Below, piece after piece: positions 10,483 through 21,500 of a stretch of DNA of 64,000 nt; position 1 is the first letter of the stretch; every line of letters starts with the position of its first letter. Origin of the DNA: Dipteris shenzhenensis. Lineage: Eukaryota > Polypodiophyta > Polypodiopsida > Gleicheniales. The stretch lies in the NCBI GenBank assembly GCA_047967505.1, contig CM106538.1; one strand, given 5' to 3'. The notes under the pieces are model-generated. The model was given only the letters and a program-made list of their open reading frames with translations, had not been told where the DNA came from and ran no database searches. The position numbers and the translations under genes are program-made.

Positions 10483-13400
10483 AGACTGCACAGTACAGCC
10501 CATAGATCAGGGACGTCAGTTACTGGAGCTTCTCACCTCGCACAGTATGGTCATTTATAACGGCTTGTCCAGGTGGCCACAGTCTTCCATGCCTACATTC
10601 TCTTCTGCTTCTGGGCGTGGTACTAGCATGATCGACTACATCATAGGTCCCCCGACTCTAGTCCCTTCCATCCATAGCCTTACTGTTAGCCCCTTCATGC
10701 CCTCTGCCGACCATGTACTCATCCACTTTACTTTGACTAATGTCTCCCATGACCCACCCCCCCCTCGTTATCATGACCGCCAACCCTATTACGAGGTTCA
10801 TTTCGACCACCAGTTCGATGATGTATATAGCCAGAACCTCAGCCGCCTACTCCGTCCTCATCTATTAGATGCTCTACCATCCACGCAGGACCGGTGGGAA
10901 CTTGTACATACTTCACTCGTTTCTGCCGCTCACATGTCGTTCCCTGCCACATGTCATTCGTCTAGTCCCCCACCGGTTGGTCTTGTTCCTTGCAACGGTT
11001 GGTATGACGAGGAGTGTAAGGAACTCCGCAGGAAACTTCACCTTGAGACCAAGGAGAAGTCTCCCCTCCTTGCCGAAACCAAGAGAGACTACAAGTGGTT
11101 GGTTAGGCGCAAGAAACGCCAATTTCTAGCCCGGAATGAGGAGGAGCTGAGAAGCTTGCTTTTCAGCTGTGACTCCAAGGAATTCTGGAGAAAATTCCTC
11201 CGCTCGAAGTCTCAGAGCCCCCTCACAGATCCATGGGTCTGGTTTGCATACACTTCAGCTCTATACGATGTTCCAGATCAGCCAGCCATCGATTTATCCC
11301 ATTCCCCTAGGCCAGCTTCATCTAGTCTCTTCACACCAGAGAGTGTCCGTGCAGCAGTCCACCGATTAAAGAACGGGAGAGCTAAGGATCATGATGGATT
11401 GCAAGCGGAGTATGTAATCTATGGGATTGATGCCTTAGATTTTGTTCTTTCCCATCTCTTCAATGAGTCTGTTTGTACAGGCCTACCACAGTCCTGGTTA
11501 GGCAATACCATAGTACCTATCCACAAGTCGGGGGACCCTATGGAGCCGTCGAATCACAGGACCATCATGATTGGCCACGTTATGGCCAAGATCTATGCAT
11601 CAGTTTTGGAAAGCTGTATAAATGACCATGCCGAGATGACAGGACTCAGAGCCAGAGGGCAGGCTAGATTTCGCAGGGATCATTCGACACTTGACCACAT
11701 CCTCACACTCAGGGCACTGGTAGAGGAGGCGAAGTCACGAAGGCAACGGCTTTATTGTTGCTTCGTGGACTTCAGGAAGGCATTTGACACAGTTCCGCGA
11801 TTCAGATTGTTTCAGAGGATTCGCCAGATGGGCTTCATTGGAGAGATACAGTGGGCTATCATGGCTTTGTATGAGAGGGTCACTGGTCGGGTTCGGACAC
11901 GTGAGGGGCTCTCAGAGGAGGTATGCAGCACAATTGGGGTGAAGCAGGGTTGCCCGCTCTCTCCTACTCTCTTTGGATTATATATTGATGAGCTAGAGAT
12001 GTTTATACAGATGACAGGCGGTGTGGGCTCTACTCTCTCAGGATCCTCCATTCCTATCCTCCTGTATGCGGACGATGTGGTTCTCATTTCCTCTACTGCT
12101 CAGGGCCTCCAGGCACATATTGAGGCACTCCACAGGTTTTGCCAGGATAGGGGGTTGACCGTAAACCTTGGCAAGACCAAGGTTATGGTTTTCAACACCT
12201 CTGATCGTATTTATAGCACGGATGAGTTTTGCTTCACATATGACGGACAGCCCATTGAGCTTGTTAGAGAGCACTTATTTGGGGGCAGTTTTCCGGGGAC
12301 CGGTTTTCACCATGACATATGCAGCACGAGATAGGATTAGTAAAGGGTATGCTTCGTTGGCTCATCTTGAGCGTCAGTGTTTTCAGTCCCACTTTCAGCA
12401 TCCCGATACGAAATCCTTGCTTTTTGATACATTGGTGAGACCAGCTGCGATGTATGCAGCTCCTTTCTGGGCAGGAGACCTCGGCGCTGCAGATTGGAGA
12501 CGAGTAGAGAGGTTACAGGTCATCATGTTCTCTCGGCTCATTAGGGCCAAGGCTACAGTTCCGCACGAGATCATGCTAGCAGAGTTTGGAGCTACTCCCC
12601 TTGCATTGGATGCAGCGTTTCAGTCGGTCATGTATTTGCATAGGGTTAGGGAGTTTGGAGACTCAGCAGCAGGCAGAGCTCAGTTGCCATGGTTAGCACT
12701 TGCATCTTCTATGGAGTTGGCACGATCTGGGGCCCGATACTGCTGGTACTTCAGACTCACTAGGTGGCTCACATCTCTTGGACTAGACATGGATAGACTG
12801 CCTCCCTTCCGATACAGCATAGATGCCCCTCATCTCGAGTTGACTCGCCACGAGCTTAGCCAGGTCACGAGAGCAGACTTGCTGCAGCTTCATACGTATC
12901 GCACTTGGATTTATCCCACGCAGCTTCCGACGAAGATGGCCACATATCGTGACCACTTCCTTCGGATCTCAGAGGATGGATTTGTCATTCCACCAGGCTA
13001 TACAGGTATCCACATGTCCCACTCACTGAGGATTGCCCTTGGCCAGCTTAGAGTCTCTTCGCATCAGCTCGAGATAGAGGCTGGTAGGATGCGACGCATG
13101 GAGGATGGACGGCGACCAGGCCGAGAGACCAGGATCTGCCCTTGTTGCACCATGGGAGAGGTGGAGTCAGAGGAGCACTTCGTTTGCAGATGCCCGCTAT
13201 ATTATGAGCTCAGAGGTAGATTCCACTGTCTCTTCACGGATGGCTTTGGACCTCTCTCACGAGTGATGGACTACGAGGATCAGCATTGCCTAGCTCTTTA
13301 TGTCAAGGAGGCCACTATGCTTCGACGAGACTACCTCAGAGACCATCAGCACAGACCGGAGCGTGATAGAGCCCAGCCTGATAGAGCTTAGGCACACGCT

Positions 13401-13709
13401 ATACCAGAGGACAGAGACCAGGAGGAGCACGAGGAGGTCAGAGCTCACACAGGACACATGCCTCCACCCTGTGGATGTACATATGAGATGGTTTGTAGAC
13501 ACCGCAAGATCTTGTTACATAGGGGACATACTCGTCGCTTCATCTCCAGACGATCCAGGATGATGGCAGCTTTTCGGAGGAGACTTACTCATGGAGATCT
13601 CGCCCCACTAGCCGCTCACCTCACCTTTGCTCAGATTTGTACTCTCATAGCAGGAGGCAGAGTCGATGGACAGGATTTCCAGTATTATTTTGGTTCTCAG
13701 ACTCCGTGA
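10483..13709 (+). pseudogene. LINE-B ORF2: endonuclease end, reverse transcriptase, zinc C-terminus
   Basis: The first part is open to 12,334. It contains the end of an APE-type endonuclease (GRGTSMIDYIIG, about 10,612-10,650) and then RT motifs FVDFRKAFDTVPR (about 11,763-11,800), GVKQGCPLSPTLFG (about 11,935-11,980) and LLYADDVVL (about 12,058-12,085). A frameshift near 12,270 moves the frame, which is then open to a TAG at 13,389-13,391. That part ends in CPCCTMGEVESEEHFVCRC (about 13,137-13,195), a C-x2-C...H-x4-C zinc motif shared by all LINE-B copies. Further weak frames run to 13,709. In intact form the protein nicks DNA and primes cDNA synthesis. One clear frameshift makes this the best-preserved LINE-B. 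Confidence 0.9.
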
Positions 13710-13970
13710 CACCTGGACTTGTATCTTTGCATTGGCATATTGTACTCATCCCCCCATTTTGCACCCAAGGGCGGTTTCCTTGCATCTAGTTTACTTTGTA
13801 TTTAGGCTCAGATTTGACATTATGTACTTTCACTTGCATTGTATTGCGTAGCACTTAGATGATATTCGACGATGCCTCTTCTTTGTGGCACGTTGATTTT
13901 GTGCTATCTTGTATGCAGAGTTCTTGATGTCCCATGGGCCCATTTTGGCCTTTAGTGGACAATAATACAC

Positions 13971-14010
13971 TTTCTTTCTTTCTTTCTTTCTCTCTCTCTC
14001 TCTCTCTCTC
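13971..14010. repeat. (TTTC)n-(CT)n tail of LINE-B
   Basis: The tetranucleotide run directly follows the LINE-B 3' end. Similar tails occur at 48,115-48,129, 48,775-48,790 and, on the minus strand, 28,022-28,047. Confidence 0.85.
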
Positions 14011-14630
14011 CCTTAATTTTATTTTATTTTTAATTTTATTTCTTTAAAAAGTGTGCTTTTGCGTTTTGTTTTAGTTGCTCTCCTTGGTTTATTTCACTGT
14101 ATGACTGCTTTATTTTTTATTTGATTTGATTTGATTTTATTTATTTAATTTTTAAATCATTGGTAACTTTCCTTTTCTCTTTCTCTTTCTTTGGTGCTTC
14201 TAGGTTGATTAAGCTCTTACAGTGGCCTTGGGGCCCTGGCTAACCCTAACTGTAATCGCCAGTTTGGGGGTATATTGGCATTAGCGATACATGCTATGAT
14301 GAATTCGCCTTTTGGAAACCAACAGGGCGATCTCCTGGGATGTCATCTGGCTCCTGTGACATTCCCTTGTAGTAGTAAGGGAGGCGTTACCTTGGGACGA
14401 GTAACGACTGTGCAAGCAAGCCCCCCCCTAAATACTAGTCTTGCTCCTACTAGAGTTAGGGGATATAGCAAGGGAGAAATTGCCTTGGGATGGGCAGGGA
14501 GAGTGCAAGCAAGTTCCCCAATGTTGGATCATTTGACCTCACCGAATTGGTCTTACTTTAAGGCTTTATTAGTTAGCACTCATTATACTAATAATAACAT
14601 AAGAATTCTTAATAAACTAAGACATCTTAG
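14011..14630 (+). other. PLE sequence between LINE insertion and RT, with internal repeat
   Basis: The first ~250 bases are T-rich and non-coding. The open frame 14,275-14,646 contains two imperfect repeats about 100 bp apart (AAGGGAG...CCTTGGGA...GTGCAAGCAAG, at about 14,377-14,425 and 14,473-14,512). No domain is recognised, although its C-terminal end may belong to the RT N-terminal region in another frame. I cannot tell coding from structured leader. Confidence 0.45.
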
Positions 14631-16191
14631 AAACAAGCTGCTTTAAAACTAGAAGAAGTCCCTTCGGTTAATTGCTCAAAGAAAAGTAACCATCTTTCTA
14701 AAGAAGATGAAACTCTTCTTCGAAAATTCCATAGGAATTTGGTCATTTCTTATGTGGACGAATGTTCCAATAACTTTGTTTTTATTTGCAAGAAGTTTTA
14801 CTTAGAATGTCTTTTGAGAGAAGTGAACTCGTCTGCCAAAACTTACGCCCCTGCCTTAGTTTCTCAGAAGGATTTGATCTCAAAACATCAGAGTTTTTGC
14901 AAGTCTTCTGGGTTTGTTTGCAATCCAAGCATACCTTTTCTTTGTCATGCTTGGAAGTTTCACAAAACTCCAAAAAAGCCAAGATTTATTGCAACTGCTT
15001 GTGAGACTACTTTGACGGATGTCTCTAAATGGCTAAGCTACTGCTTCAAAGCCATGTTGCCTAGTGTCCATGAACTTTGGAGGGACTTATTAAAAGAGGC
15101 AGATGTCCCCTCGAACTCAAGCTGGATTTTAAATGACTCTGTAGAGGTGATTTCTGTTGTAAAATTTTTTAATTCCTCTCGAAGCATTCAGGAAAAAGAG
15201 TCTCCTATTCTCCTTCAAACCTATGATTTTACCATGCTTTACACAAAGATTGAGTTGGAAGACCTGAAGTTTAGAATTAAAAAGCTAGTGGCTGAAGTTT
15301 TCAAGCTGAGATTTGACAAAGATAGATGCAAAGTGCTAAAAGTTGAGAAAAAAGCCTTATGCTTTGACTTTTTGTGGCTAAAAAATAAAGATCATGACAT
15401 AGATTCTGAAAAGAAAATATACACAAAGGTAGTAAGTGTAGAAGATGTTTGCTCTTGAATAGATTTTCTTTTAGATAATCTTTACATCACAATAGGTGAT
15501 TCTTTATTTCAACAAGTTATAGGAATCCCCATGGGCACTAATTGTGCCGTCTTTTTAGCAAACTTTTATCTTTTCACTTATGAATTTAAGTTTATGCATC
15601 GTCTTATTTCTATCAATACCTGCCCTATCATTTTACATCAGCTTAGTTAAGTTAGGCGTTTTATAGATGATTTATTTGTACCAGATGTTCCTAACTTTCA
15701 AGACTTTATGTACAAAGATGCTAGAGCTTTTGGAGAAGGAATCTATCCTCGTGACTCTTGTGAATTGAATTGCACTTCAATTGGGTTAGATCTTAGACTT
15801 TCTCAATCTACCATAGGATTAGAGCATAGGATTAGAGGTTGATATATACGATAAACGTGAACAACCTGAATATAGTGGTTTACACATTATAAAAATGCCT
15901 CACATTGACTCAAACATTTCTGATTTGGCAAAATATGGAGTCATTTCTTCCCAATTCCATAGATTTTCCTGCCTTTGTACAACTAAGGAGTCTTTTATCA
16001 GTCAATGTAGTAATTTGATCACTTTACTATTACACAAGAGGTATAATCCAAGGAAAATAATGAAAAAAGTTCGCACATTCTTAGATATGAAGTCTTTTAT
16101 CTATGGTGTTTCGGCCTTAGGTTTGTTTAGAATGATTGAACATAAGCTGAAAACAAAAAGCAGGGAGCTGATTAGCCCGTTTTTCTTTTAG
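14631..16191 (+). pseudogene. Penelope-like reverse transcriptase, broken
   Basis: The frame from 14,631 to 15,458 encodes an N-terminal region with KFHKTPKKPRFIATACETT and motif A (TYDFTMLYTKIE, about 15,220-15,255). After a TGA at 15,456 the same frame gives GIPMGTNCAVFLANFYLF (motif B, about 15,520-15,575) and FIDDLFV (motif C with the DD pair, about 15,660-15,680), with a TAA just before it. A 13-bp tandem duplication at 15,812-15,837 shifts the frame. The thumb-like end then continues (MPHIDSNISDLAKYGVISSQ) to a stop at 16,191. These motifs belong to the PLE/telomerase-related RT branch and not to LINE or LTR RTs. No endonuclease domain follows. Confidence 0.8.
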
Positions 16192-16198
16192 TTTCAAA

Positions 16199-16702
16199 AG
16201 AGAGTTTGTTTGAGTATGCTTGTCCTTTCTAAGTTAGAAATGTATTTTTGCCTCTTTGTAGAAACAATACATAAGTGTAAAGGGCCATTTGCCATTTAAC
16301 TTTTCATGTTTTAAATAAGAGAGGGAGAGAGAGAGAGAGTTTCTAGTTTTTTGGAAGTTTTTGTTTCTTGACTTGCTTGTTTATTTTTGCTTAGTCACCT
16401 GCTTTTTATTTCTTGTTTTCATTCTCTTTTGTTTATTTGACGTATTTTAGTAAGCACTGGGTTTGCCCAAGAGACTCCGCGGGACTTTAGAAACCGAGTA
16501 TAGCTGCTTATGCTTGGGCACTGATGACGACATAAGTGTTGCTTTTCTTGCTAAGTATGTCTTCCTTTTGTTTTTCATAAAAGTTTTTGTTTACCTCTTT
16601 TTTCTTCTCTTTTATTTTCTTTGTAGATTTTTGATCTTTAGAACAACAAAAATTCTAAATTTGTATGATTGGACTTATTCTAGCCTTACAAAGGTATATA
16701 TA
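16199..16702 (+). repeat. PLE pseudo-LTR, right copy
   Basis: This is the second copy of 9,756-10,282. It starts eight bases after the RT stop. The GA tract is shorter here, about 20 nt. Confidence 0.9.
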
Positions 16703-17019
16703 TATGAATAATTCGAGGTGAGATGCCTTGTGCACTCTTGGACTCTCTTTGACACTCAGAGATGTAAGGGTTTCTGTTTTGTAGATGTGTACTTTGTCTT
16801 CTGCAGACATTAATATATCTTTCTTTCTTTCTCCACCCGCAAGCTAATAGCTACCTTCCCTCACTCTTTTCTCTAGTTCGAATGCAATTCCTGCAAATCA
16901 TTGAGTCTGAGCTAATTTCCATCGCTTTCTAGTTTCAAAGGGATTGAATTTGCTAGTGTTTCAGATTAGGGTGTTGCTGCGATTTATTTTGCAGACAATG
17001 GCAGCCCTTTGTGTCTTTC
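16703..17019. other. Unassigned spacer with a TTAATATAT-(CTTT)n run
   Basis: No gene is recognised. At about 16,809-16,832 TTAATATAT is followed by CTTTCTTTCTTTC, resembling LINE-B 3' ends, but no LINE-B coding sequence precedes it. A short ATG frame beginning MAALCVFLSNKP lies just left of the copia LTR. It has no support as an exon. Confidence 0.4.
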
Positions 17020-17029
17020 TATCTAATAA

Positions 17030-17175
17030 ACCTTTATTATCATATTCTTGGCAGTGGCCAATTTATTGTAATAAGTAGGTTAGGGGCACTTTTCCCTCTA
17101 TGAGGTTTTATCTCCCTAACCATAGTCTAATCCCTAACTACGGTTAGTGGATAAGATAGGGTTTTTGTCACTTGC
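17030..17175 (+). repeat. Copia element 1, 5' LTR portion
   Basis: It matches the 3' LTR over blocks such as TAAGTAGGTTAGGGGCACTT and TGGATAAGATAGGGTTTTTG. Downstream sequence does not match the 3' LTR, so the true LTR limit is unknown. Confidence 0.7.
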
Positions 17176-18059
17176 ATTCCGTACACAAGCGTCAACTCAC
17201 CGTACCGCCGCACGTGCAAACTGCTTTCCTGCTACATTTGCTTACCAGTGTCCGTACAATAGTACAAATTTTGTACTATTGTGCAGGTGCCGTACCATCT
17301 ATCAGTCCGTACGGACTGACACTTCCGACCGTACGAGTTGCTATCTACACCGTGCTCTTTGCAGCTCTCGTCCGTACTACCTGTTGGTCACATTTGGTCT
17401 TCAGGTGAACATTGCTCCGTGCACGAACATTTTGGGAATTGGATGCTATTGAGCAAGAAATTGCTCAATTTTTGTGAGCCATTGTTAGGCTGAGTTTTTG
17501 GGGACAAATCTGTTGCATCAAGCCATTCTTTGGCTAAGATTCAATCAAATTTGTGGGTAGATTTGTGCACATTTACAAGTGTTGAGCACATTTGGGGCTT
17601 TGGCAGACAAATTGCAAATTTGGGGCTTTCAGTTAATTTGCCCTCTTTCGGTTGCAATTTCACCCCAAAATTTGGGGCTTTTGGTTTTGAACTGCAATTT
17701 CAGGCATTTTTGGGGCTTTCAGTTAATTTGCCCTCTTTTGGATGCAATTTCTCTGAAGAAATTGGGACTTTTGGCATTTGGATGCAATTTGGCAGTTGAA
17801 AGACCATTTGGGAGATTTGCAAGCAGTTTTGGACTCAATATGAGTCAATTTGCAGACTTTTGCCACCTTTTGCAGATTTTCTTTGTAGATTTTTGGGCAT
17901 TTGCAAAGCATTGTGGTGCATTTCAAGCCTTTGATAGGCTGTGACAGTATTTGTCATTGTGGGCAGATTTTCTTTGGCAGACTTTGGTTGTGCATTTTAC
18001 ATCCGAGGAAGGGATTCTACTTGTTCAGGTTGCAGTGTTTTTTTGAGTTTATCTGGCAA
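17176..18059 (+). other. Copia element 1 leader with palindromes and repeats
   Basis: The first part is rich in GTAC-centred palindromes: a 27-nt inverted repeat with 13-bp arms at 17,256-17,282 and a perfect 18-nt palindrome, TCAGTCCGTACGGACTGA, at 17,302-17,319. The second part has imperfect repeats of GGGGCTTTCAGTTAATTTGC (about 17,621 and 17,717). The leader may carry dimerisation or packaging structure, but no function is shown. Confidence 0.6.
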
Positions 18060-18835
18060 AAATGGCTCAACAACCATAATGAGGTTTTTGGAGTCATCAC
18101 ACAGGAGAAGTTGGATGGCACCAACTACTCCTTGTGGAGTTTTATGGTTCGCAACATCCTGGTTAGCATACATCTTTGGGATTATGTCAATGGAGATGAA
18201 GCAAGGCTAGATTCTATGGCTACACCTGTCACTCCTACAGCTGGAGGCAGGGGTAGAGGTCAAAATGCAGCACAAGTAATTGGAGCAGCTGCTGCTCCAG
18301 TGGCTCCCATAGCAGAGCAGAAAAGATGGGATTCTAGGGATGCACAAGCTTTATCTGTTATTTTTTCTTTCTGTCAAGAGGTTCATTATTCCACACCTTC
18401 GGTCATGCAAGACCTCAAAGGCATCTTGGGAGATATTAGAGAGTATGTTTGCAACAAAAAGTGATGCTAGAGTTTCCTTCCTGAAGAGAGAGCTCTCATA
18501 CGCACATGGATGAGGGAGATTCCATGAATACTTACCTCACAAAGCTTTAGGATTTGAGGGAGCAGTTGTTGAATGTTGATGAAGTTATTCCAGATTCAGA
18601 GATGATTACCACCACTCTGAATTCTCTTCTTGAGTCCTATCTTGGTTTCCACACCTCGCTGAATTTGTCATTCAGGGGGGGTAGCAATTCTCTCTCTTTT
18701 CGCGAGTTGGTAGGACTTCTGTTGCAGGAAGAGTAGACACAAAGAAATATGGCAACACGGGCTGGTGAGCATGCCATGCTTTCTAAGTTTAAGACCAAGG
18801 GAAAAGGGCAACAAAAGCAAAACGCCAATCAGCCC
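18060..18835 (+). pseudogene. Copia element 1 gag
   Basis: The frame to 18,464 contains ITQEKLDGTNYSLWSFMV, the start of the copia gag domain that binds and packages element RNA. After a stop, a second piece (18,554-18,736) reads LNVDEVIPDSEMITTTLNSL, the later gag helices. No zinc knuckle was found before the protease remnant. Confidence 0.8.
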
Positions 18836-19136
18836 GCACATTAGCATAGAGTCGATTCAGGACAGCCCTCTTATAAGGCTAAGATAAAGAAAAGAAAAGG
18901 GATTGAAGTATGGCTATGTCAGATGCATCAGCTTCTCATGCACATGATGAGGGAGATGCTATAGCCAACTTTGTGGAAGAGCACTATGCCTTTTTGTCTT
19001 GCATTTCAGATGTTTCAGTGGGTTGTTCAGATACTACAACCACTATTGAGGATGATCCTTATGCTTTCTTGACTTGTAGTTATGATCTTTCAAAGGATGC
19101 ATGCTCTCTCAGTGTCAATGAGACGGTGTGTCAATG

Positions 19137-19300
19137 AGACACTGAATACTTGGTATTTTGATAGTGGTGCTTCCAAGCACATTACTTCTAAGAAGAGCCT
19201 ATTTGCATCTCTACATCCTCCATCTACTTAAAAGAAGGTTACTTGTGCAAAGAATTCTTCTTATTCAATGTGTGGAGTGGGGGACATCATCTTTATGTCC
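19137..19300 (+). pseudogene. Copia element 1 protease fragment
   Basis: WYFDSGASKHITSKKSLF (about 19,151-19,203) contains the DSGAS catalytic motif of copia aspartic proteases. It is followed almost at once by RT sequence, so protease C-terminus, integrase and RT N-terminus are deleted. Confidence 0.8.
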
Positions 19301-20497
19301 ATTAGTTGGACATAAAAACAGCTTTCCTTAATGGGGACTTGTAGGAAGAGGTTTATGTCAAACAATCTCTTGGATTTAAACTTTCTGGTGATGCACTTCA
19401 GGTTTGCAAGCTAAACAAAGCTTTATATGGGCTGAAACAAGCCCCCCGTGCATGGTATGCCAAGATTGACGCATTCCTGGCAAGTAAGGGGTTACATAAT
19501 AGTCCCACAGAAAGCACCTTCTACATCAAGAAGGATGGGGGGGATATTTTGGTCATCATTCTTTATGTAGATGACATGCTGCTCACAGGGTCAAATGAGG
19601 AAATAATTGCAGATTTCAAAGCTGAATTTGACATGACAGATTTGGGCATGTTAAATTTTTATCTGGGGATCCAGTTTATACAAGACAAGCGTGGCATCAT
19701 TATGTCTCAATCCAAGTATGTGCAGAAGCTCTTGGATAGATTCAACATGCATGATTGTAAGCCTATAACCACTCCCATGGAGCCGAGGCTGAAGCTTAGT
19801 ATCTATGATGCAGGTGAATCAGTGTCACACTTTACAGCTAGGCTGTTGGATGCCTCATCTATTTGTGCAATACTAGGTCCGATATTGAGTATACAGTATC
19901 TCAGGTGAGCAGGTATATGCACAGCCCAAAGACAACATATTGGCAGGCTGTAAAACGCATCTTCCGTTATTTGCAAGGCACAAAGTATTATGGATTGATG
20001 TTTCCCAAGGGGGGTGACTTGCAGATGCATGCTTACAGTGATTCAGATTGGGCTGGAGACTATGATACCAGGCAGTCCACTAGTGGTAATTGTTTCTTTT
20101 TGGGCAAAGCTTGCATTTCTTGGCTGAGCAAGAATCAATCTACAGTGGCTACTTCCTCATGTGAAGCTGAGTACAGGGCAGCTTTCACGGGACAGTTCAA
20201 TGTGTTTGGCTGAGACGTTTGTTTGTTGATCTTCGTCTCTTATTAGAGGGTCCTTCTCCAATTCTCACTAATTGTCAGAGTGCTATAGCAGTGGCAAAGA
20301 ATCCTATGTTTCATGCTCGCGCGAAGCACATTGAGGTTCATTATCATTATGTCAAAGAGAAGTTGCATGCAAGGGAGATTAGTATGATCTTTGTGTCAAC
20401 ACATGACAATGTTGCAGACATCTTCACCAAAGCACTTCTAGGTGAGAAGTTTGAGGCATTTCGCAGTGCCCTAAACTTATCTCCTTTTGGTAATTGA
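19301..20497 (+). pseudogene. Copia element 1 RT and RNase H
   Basis: The RT starts at LDIKTAFLNGDL, has a TAG, then KALYGLKQAPRAWY (about 19,420-19,460) and ILYVDDMLL (about 19,558-19,584). After a frame change near 19,860 the RNase H part follows: SDSDWAGD (about 20,037), SSCEAEYRAA (about 20,155), NPMFHARAKHIEVHYHYV and DIFTKALL (about 20,420). It ends with a TGA at 20,495-20,497. It would have made cDNA and removed the RNA strand. A stop and two frame breaks disable it. Confidence 0.9.
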
Positions 20498-20534
20498 TCA
20501 CTACCTTGTACACCACATTGGCATTGCAGGGGGG

Positions 20535-20850
20535 TGTTAGAATTATTATTATATTCTAGGCAGTGGCCAATGCATTGTAATAAGTAGGTTAGGGGCACTT
20601 TTCCCTCTATGAGGTTTTCCCCCTAACCACAGTCTAATCCCTAACTACGGATAGTGGATAAGATAGGGTTTTTGTCACTTAGACAAAACCCCTCACTTGT
20701 CTTTTGTACTCACTTCATTTCAGTCCACTATTCAGTACACTTACGTTCTACTCACTCTCTCTCTTGCTCATCACTCTTGCTCTCCATTGTGCTCACAGAT
20801 ATCTCTCTCAAGCTTCTATATTTCATGCAGTATTATATGTGAAGATTTAC
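20535..20850 (+). repeat. Copia element 1, 3' LTR
   Basis: It begins TGTTAGAATT right after the purine tract CAGGGGGG at 20,527-20,534. The right limit is uncertain because no second full copy exists. Confidence 0.7.
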
Positions 20851-21059
20851 ACGATTAGTTGTCTTTGGGTTGAGTGAGATAAAATATGTTAAGCATTGAT
20901 TTTCTATTAGAAACTAGTTTGCAGACGACATGCCAATTACAATTAGGGAAAATCCATTTGACTACCAGTGCCGCATCCATTGTCAAGTTTTGCCTAGCCT
21001 TAGGAGGTGTCGTTAATTACAATAATGAATACATATTTGGCTAGGTTCTATGTAGGATG

Positions 21060-21500
21060 GTCCGGATTTGGGGTGTTAACAGAGGTTTCGTTGGCCTTCC
21101 CAAAGACACCCCCTTTGGCTATCTTGGCTTTTAGGTCAGGGTTGATGTATCTCTGGCTTAGTAGTTTGTACTTGTGTTGAAGAGTATACCTCTTGTTGGT
21201 GTTTCCATGCATACATCACTAAGCAAGTGAAAAGGCTGCTTAGCAATTTCCTATGGAGTAGGGGGAATGGCTCAGTGGATACCTGAGCCAGAAACAATAC
21301 AAATCTTCCTTCATCACGGGGTGGATTGGGAATTCTTTATCCATAGCTTCAGAGTAGGGTTCTTCTAGTCAAGATTCTTGTTAGAGTTTTGACCCCATGG
21401 AACCAGCCATGGAAGCAATTCTTGCTTCAGGGTATTCTTTATTGCATACCATGAGCAACTGGGTAGTGGTCAGGGAGTTGTTGATGCTCTGGTTTGCTCA
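21060..21500 (+). pseudogene. LINE-A RT remnant
   Basis: Broken frames match the LINE-A stretch downstream of RT motif C (FGYLGF, then SNFLWSRGNGS and RGGLGILYP), the same order as in 25,030-25,430. Many stops are present. No tail or TSD is visible. Confidence 0.75.

Larger units (their letters stand above)
10483..14010 (+). mobile_element. LINE-B copy, nearly complete ORF2, TTTC/CT tail
   Basis: This is the longest LINE-B copy in the window. It begins inside the endonuclease domain of ORF2, so it is 5'-truncated. It ends after AATAATACAC with (TTTC)n (13,971-13,990) that grades into (CT)n to about 14,010. Poly(A) is absent. The flanks are T-rich PLE sequence on both sides, so the target-site duplication is ambiguous. 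Confidence 0.85.
9756..16702 (+). mobile_element. Penelope-like element with pseudo-LTRs, split by LINE-B
   Basis: Two ~0.5-kb direct repeats (9,756-10,282 and 16,199-16,702) flank a Penelope-type reverse transcriptase (14,631-16,191). This is the usual PLE layout, in which a pseudo-LTR precedes the RT and another follows it. A 3.5-kb LINE-B copy (10,483-14,010) sits between the left repeat and the RT. No GIY-YIG endonuclease was recognised downstream of the RT, where canonical Penelope elements carry it; the coding part stops at the right repeat. An N-terminal nuclease could have been lost with the LINE insertion. Confidence 0.75.
17020..20850 (+). mobile_element. Ty1/copia element 1, internally deleted
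   Basis: A ~140-bp block near the left end (about 17,030-17,175) recurs at about 20,560-20,690 inside the 3' LTR, which starts with TGTTAGAATT at 20,535 directly after a G-rich polypurine tract. Between them lie a leader, gag, a protease scrap, RT and RNase H in copia order. The integrase and the N-terminal RT are deleted. The two LTRs diverge after the shared block, so the left LTR is partial or recombinant. Confidence 0.8.

Noticed and set aside
10483-13709. Reverse transcriptases as possible bacterial retron or diversity-generating systems
   Set aside because: All RTs show eukaryotic LINE, LTR or PLE motif context (APE endonuclease, zf-RVT, integrase, PBS); no bacterial partner genes are present.
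10440-14045. Possible TSD around the LINE-B insertion in the PLE
   Set aside because: Both flanks are TTTAATTTTTAATT-like low-complexity sequence, so a match is not informative.
16490-16527. Hammerhead-like motifs GAAAC and CTGATGA in the right PLE repeat
   Set aside because: The motifs are in permuted order, stems I and II cannot be paired next to the core, and the left copy has lost CTGATGA.
16985-17020. ATG frame MAALCVFLSNKP after an acceptor-like TTTTGCAG as a possible transit-peptide exon
   Set aside because: It runs at once into the copia LTR, has no donor and no partner exon.
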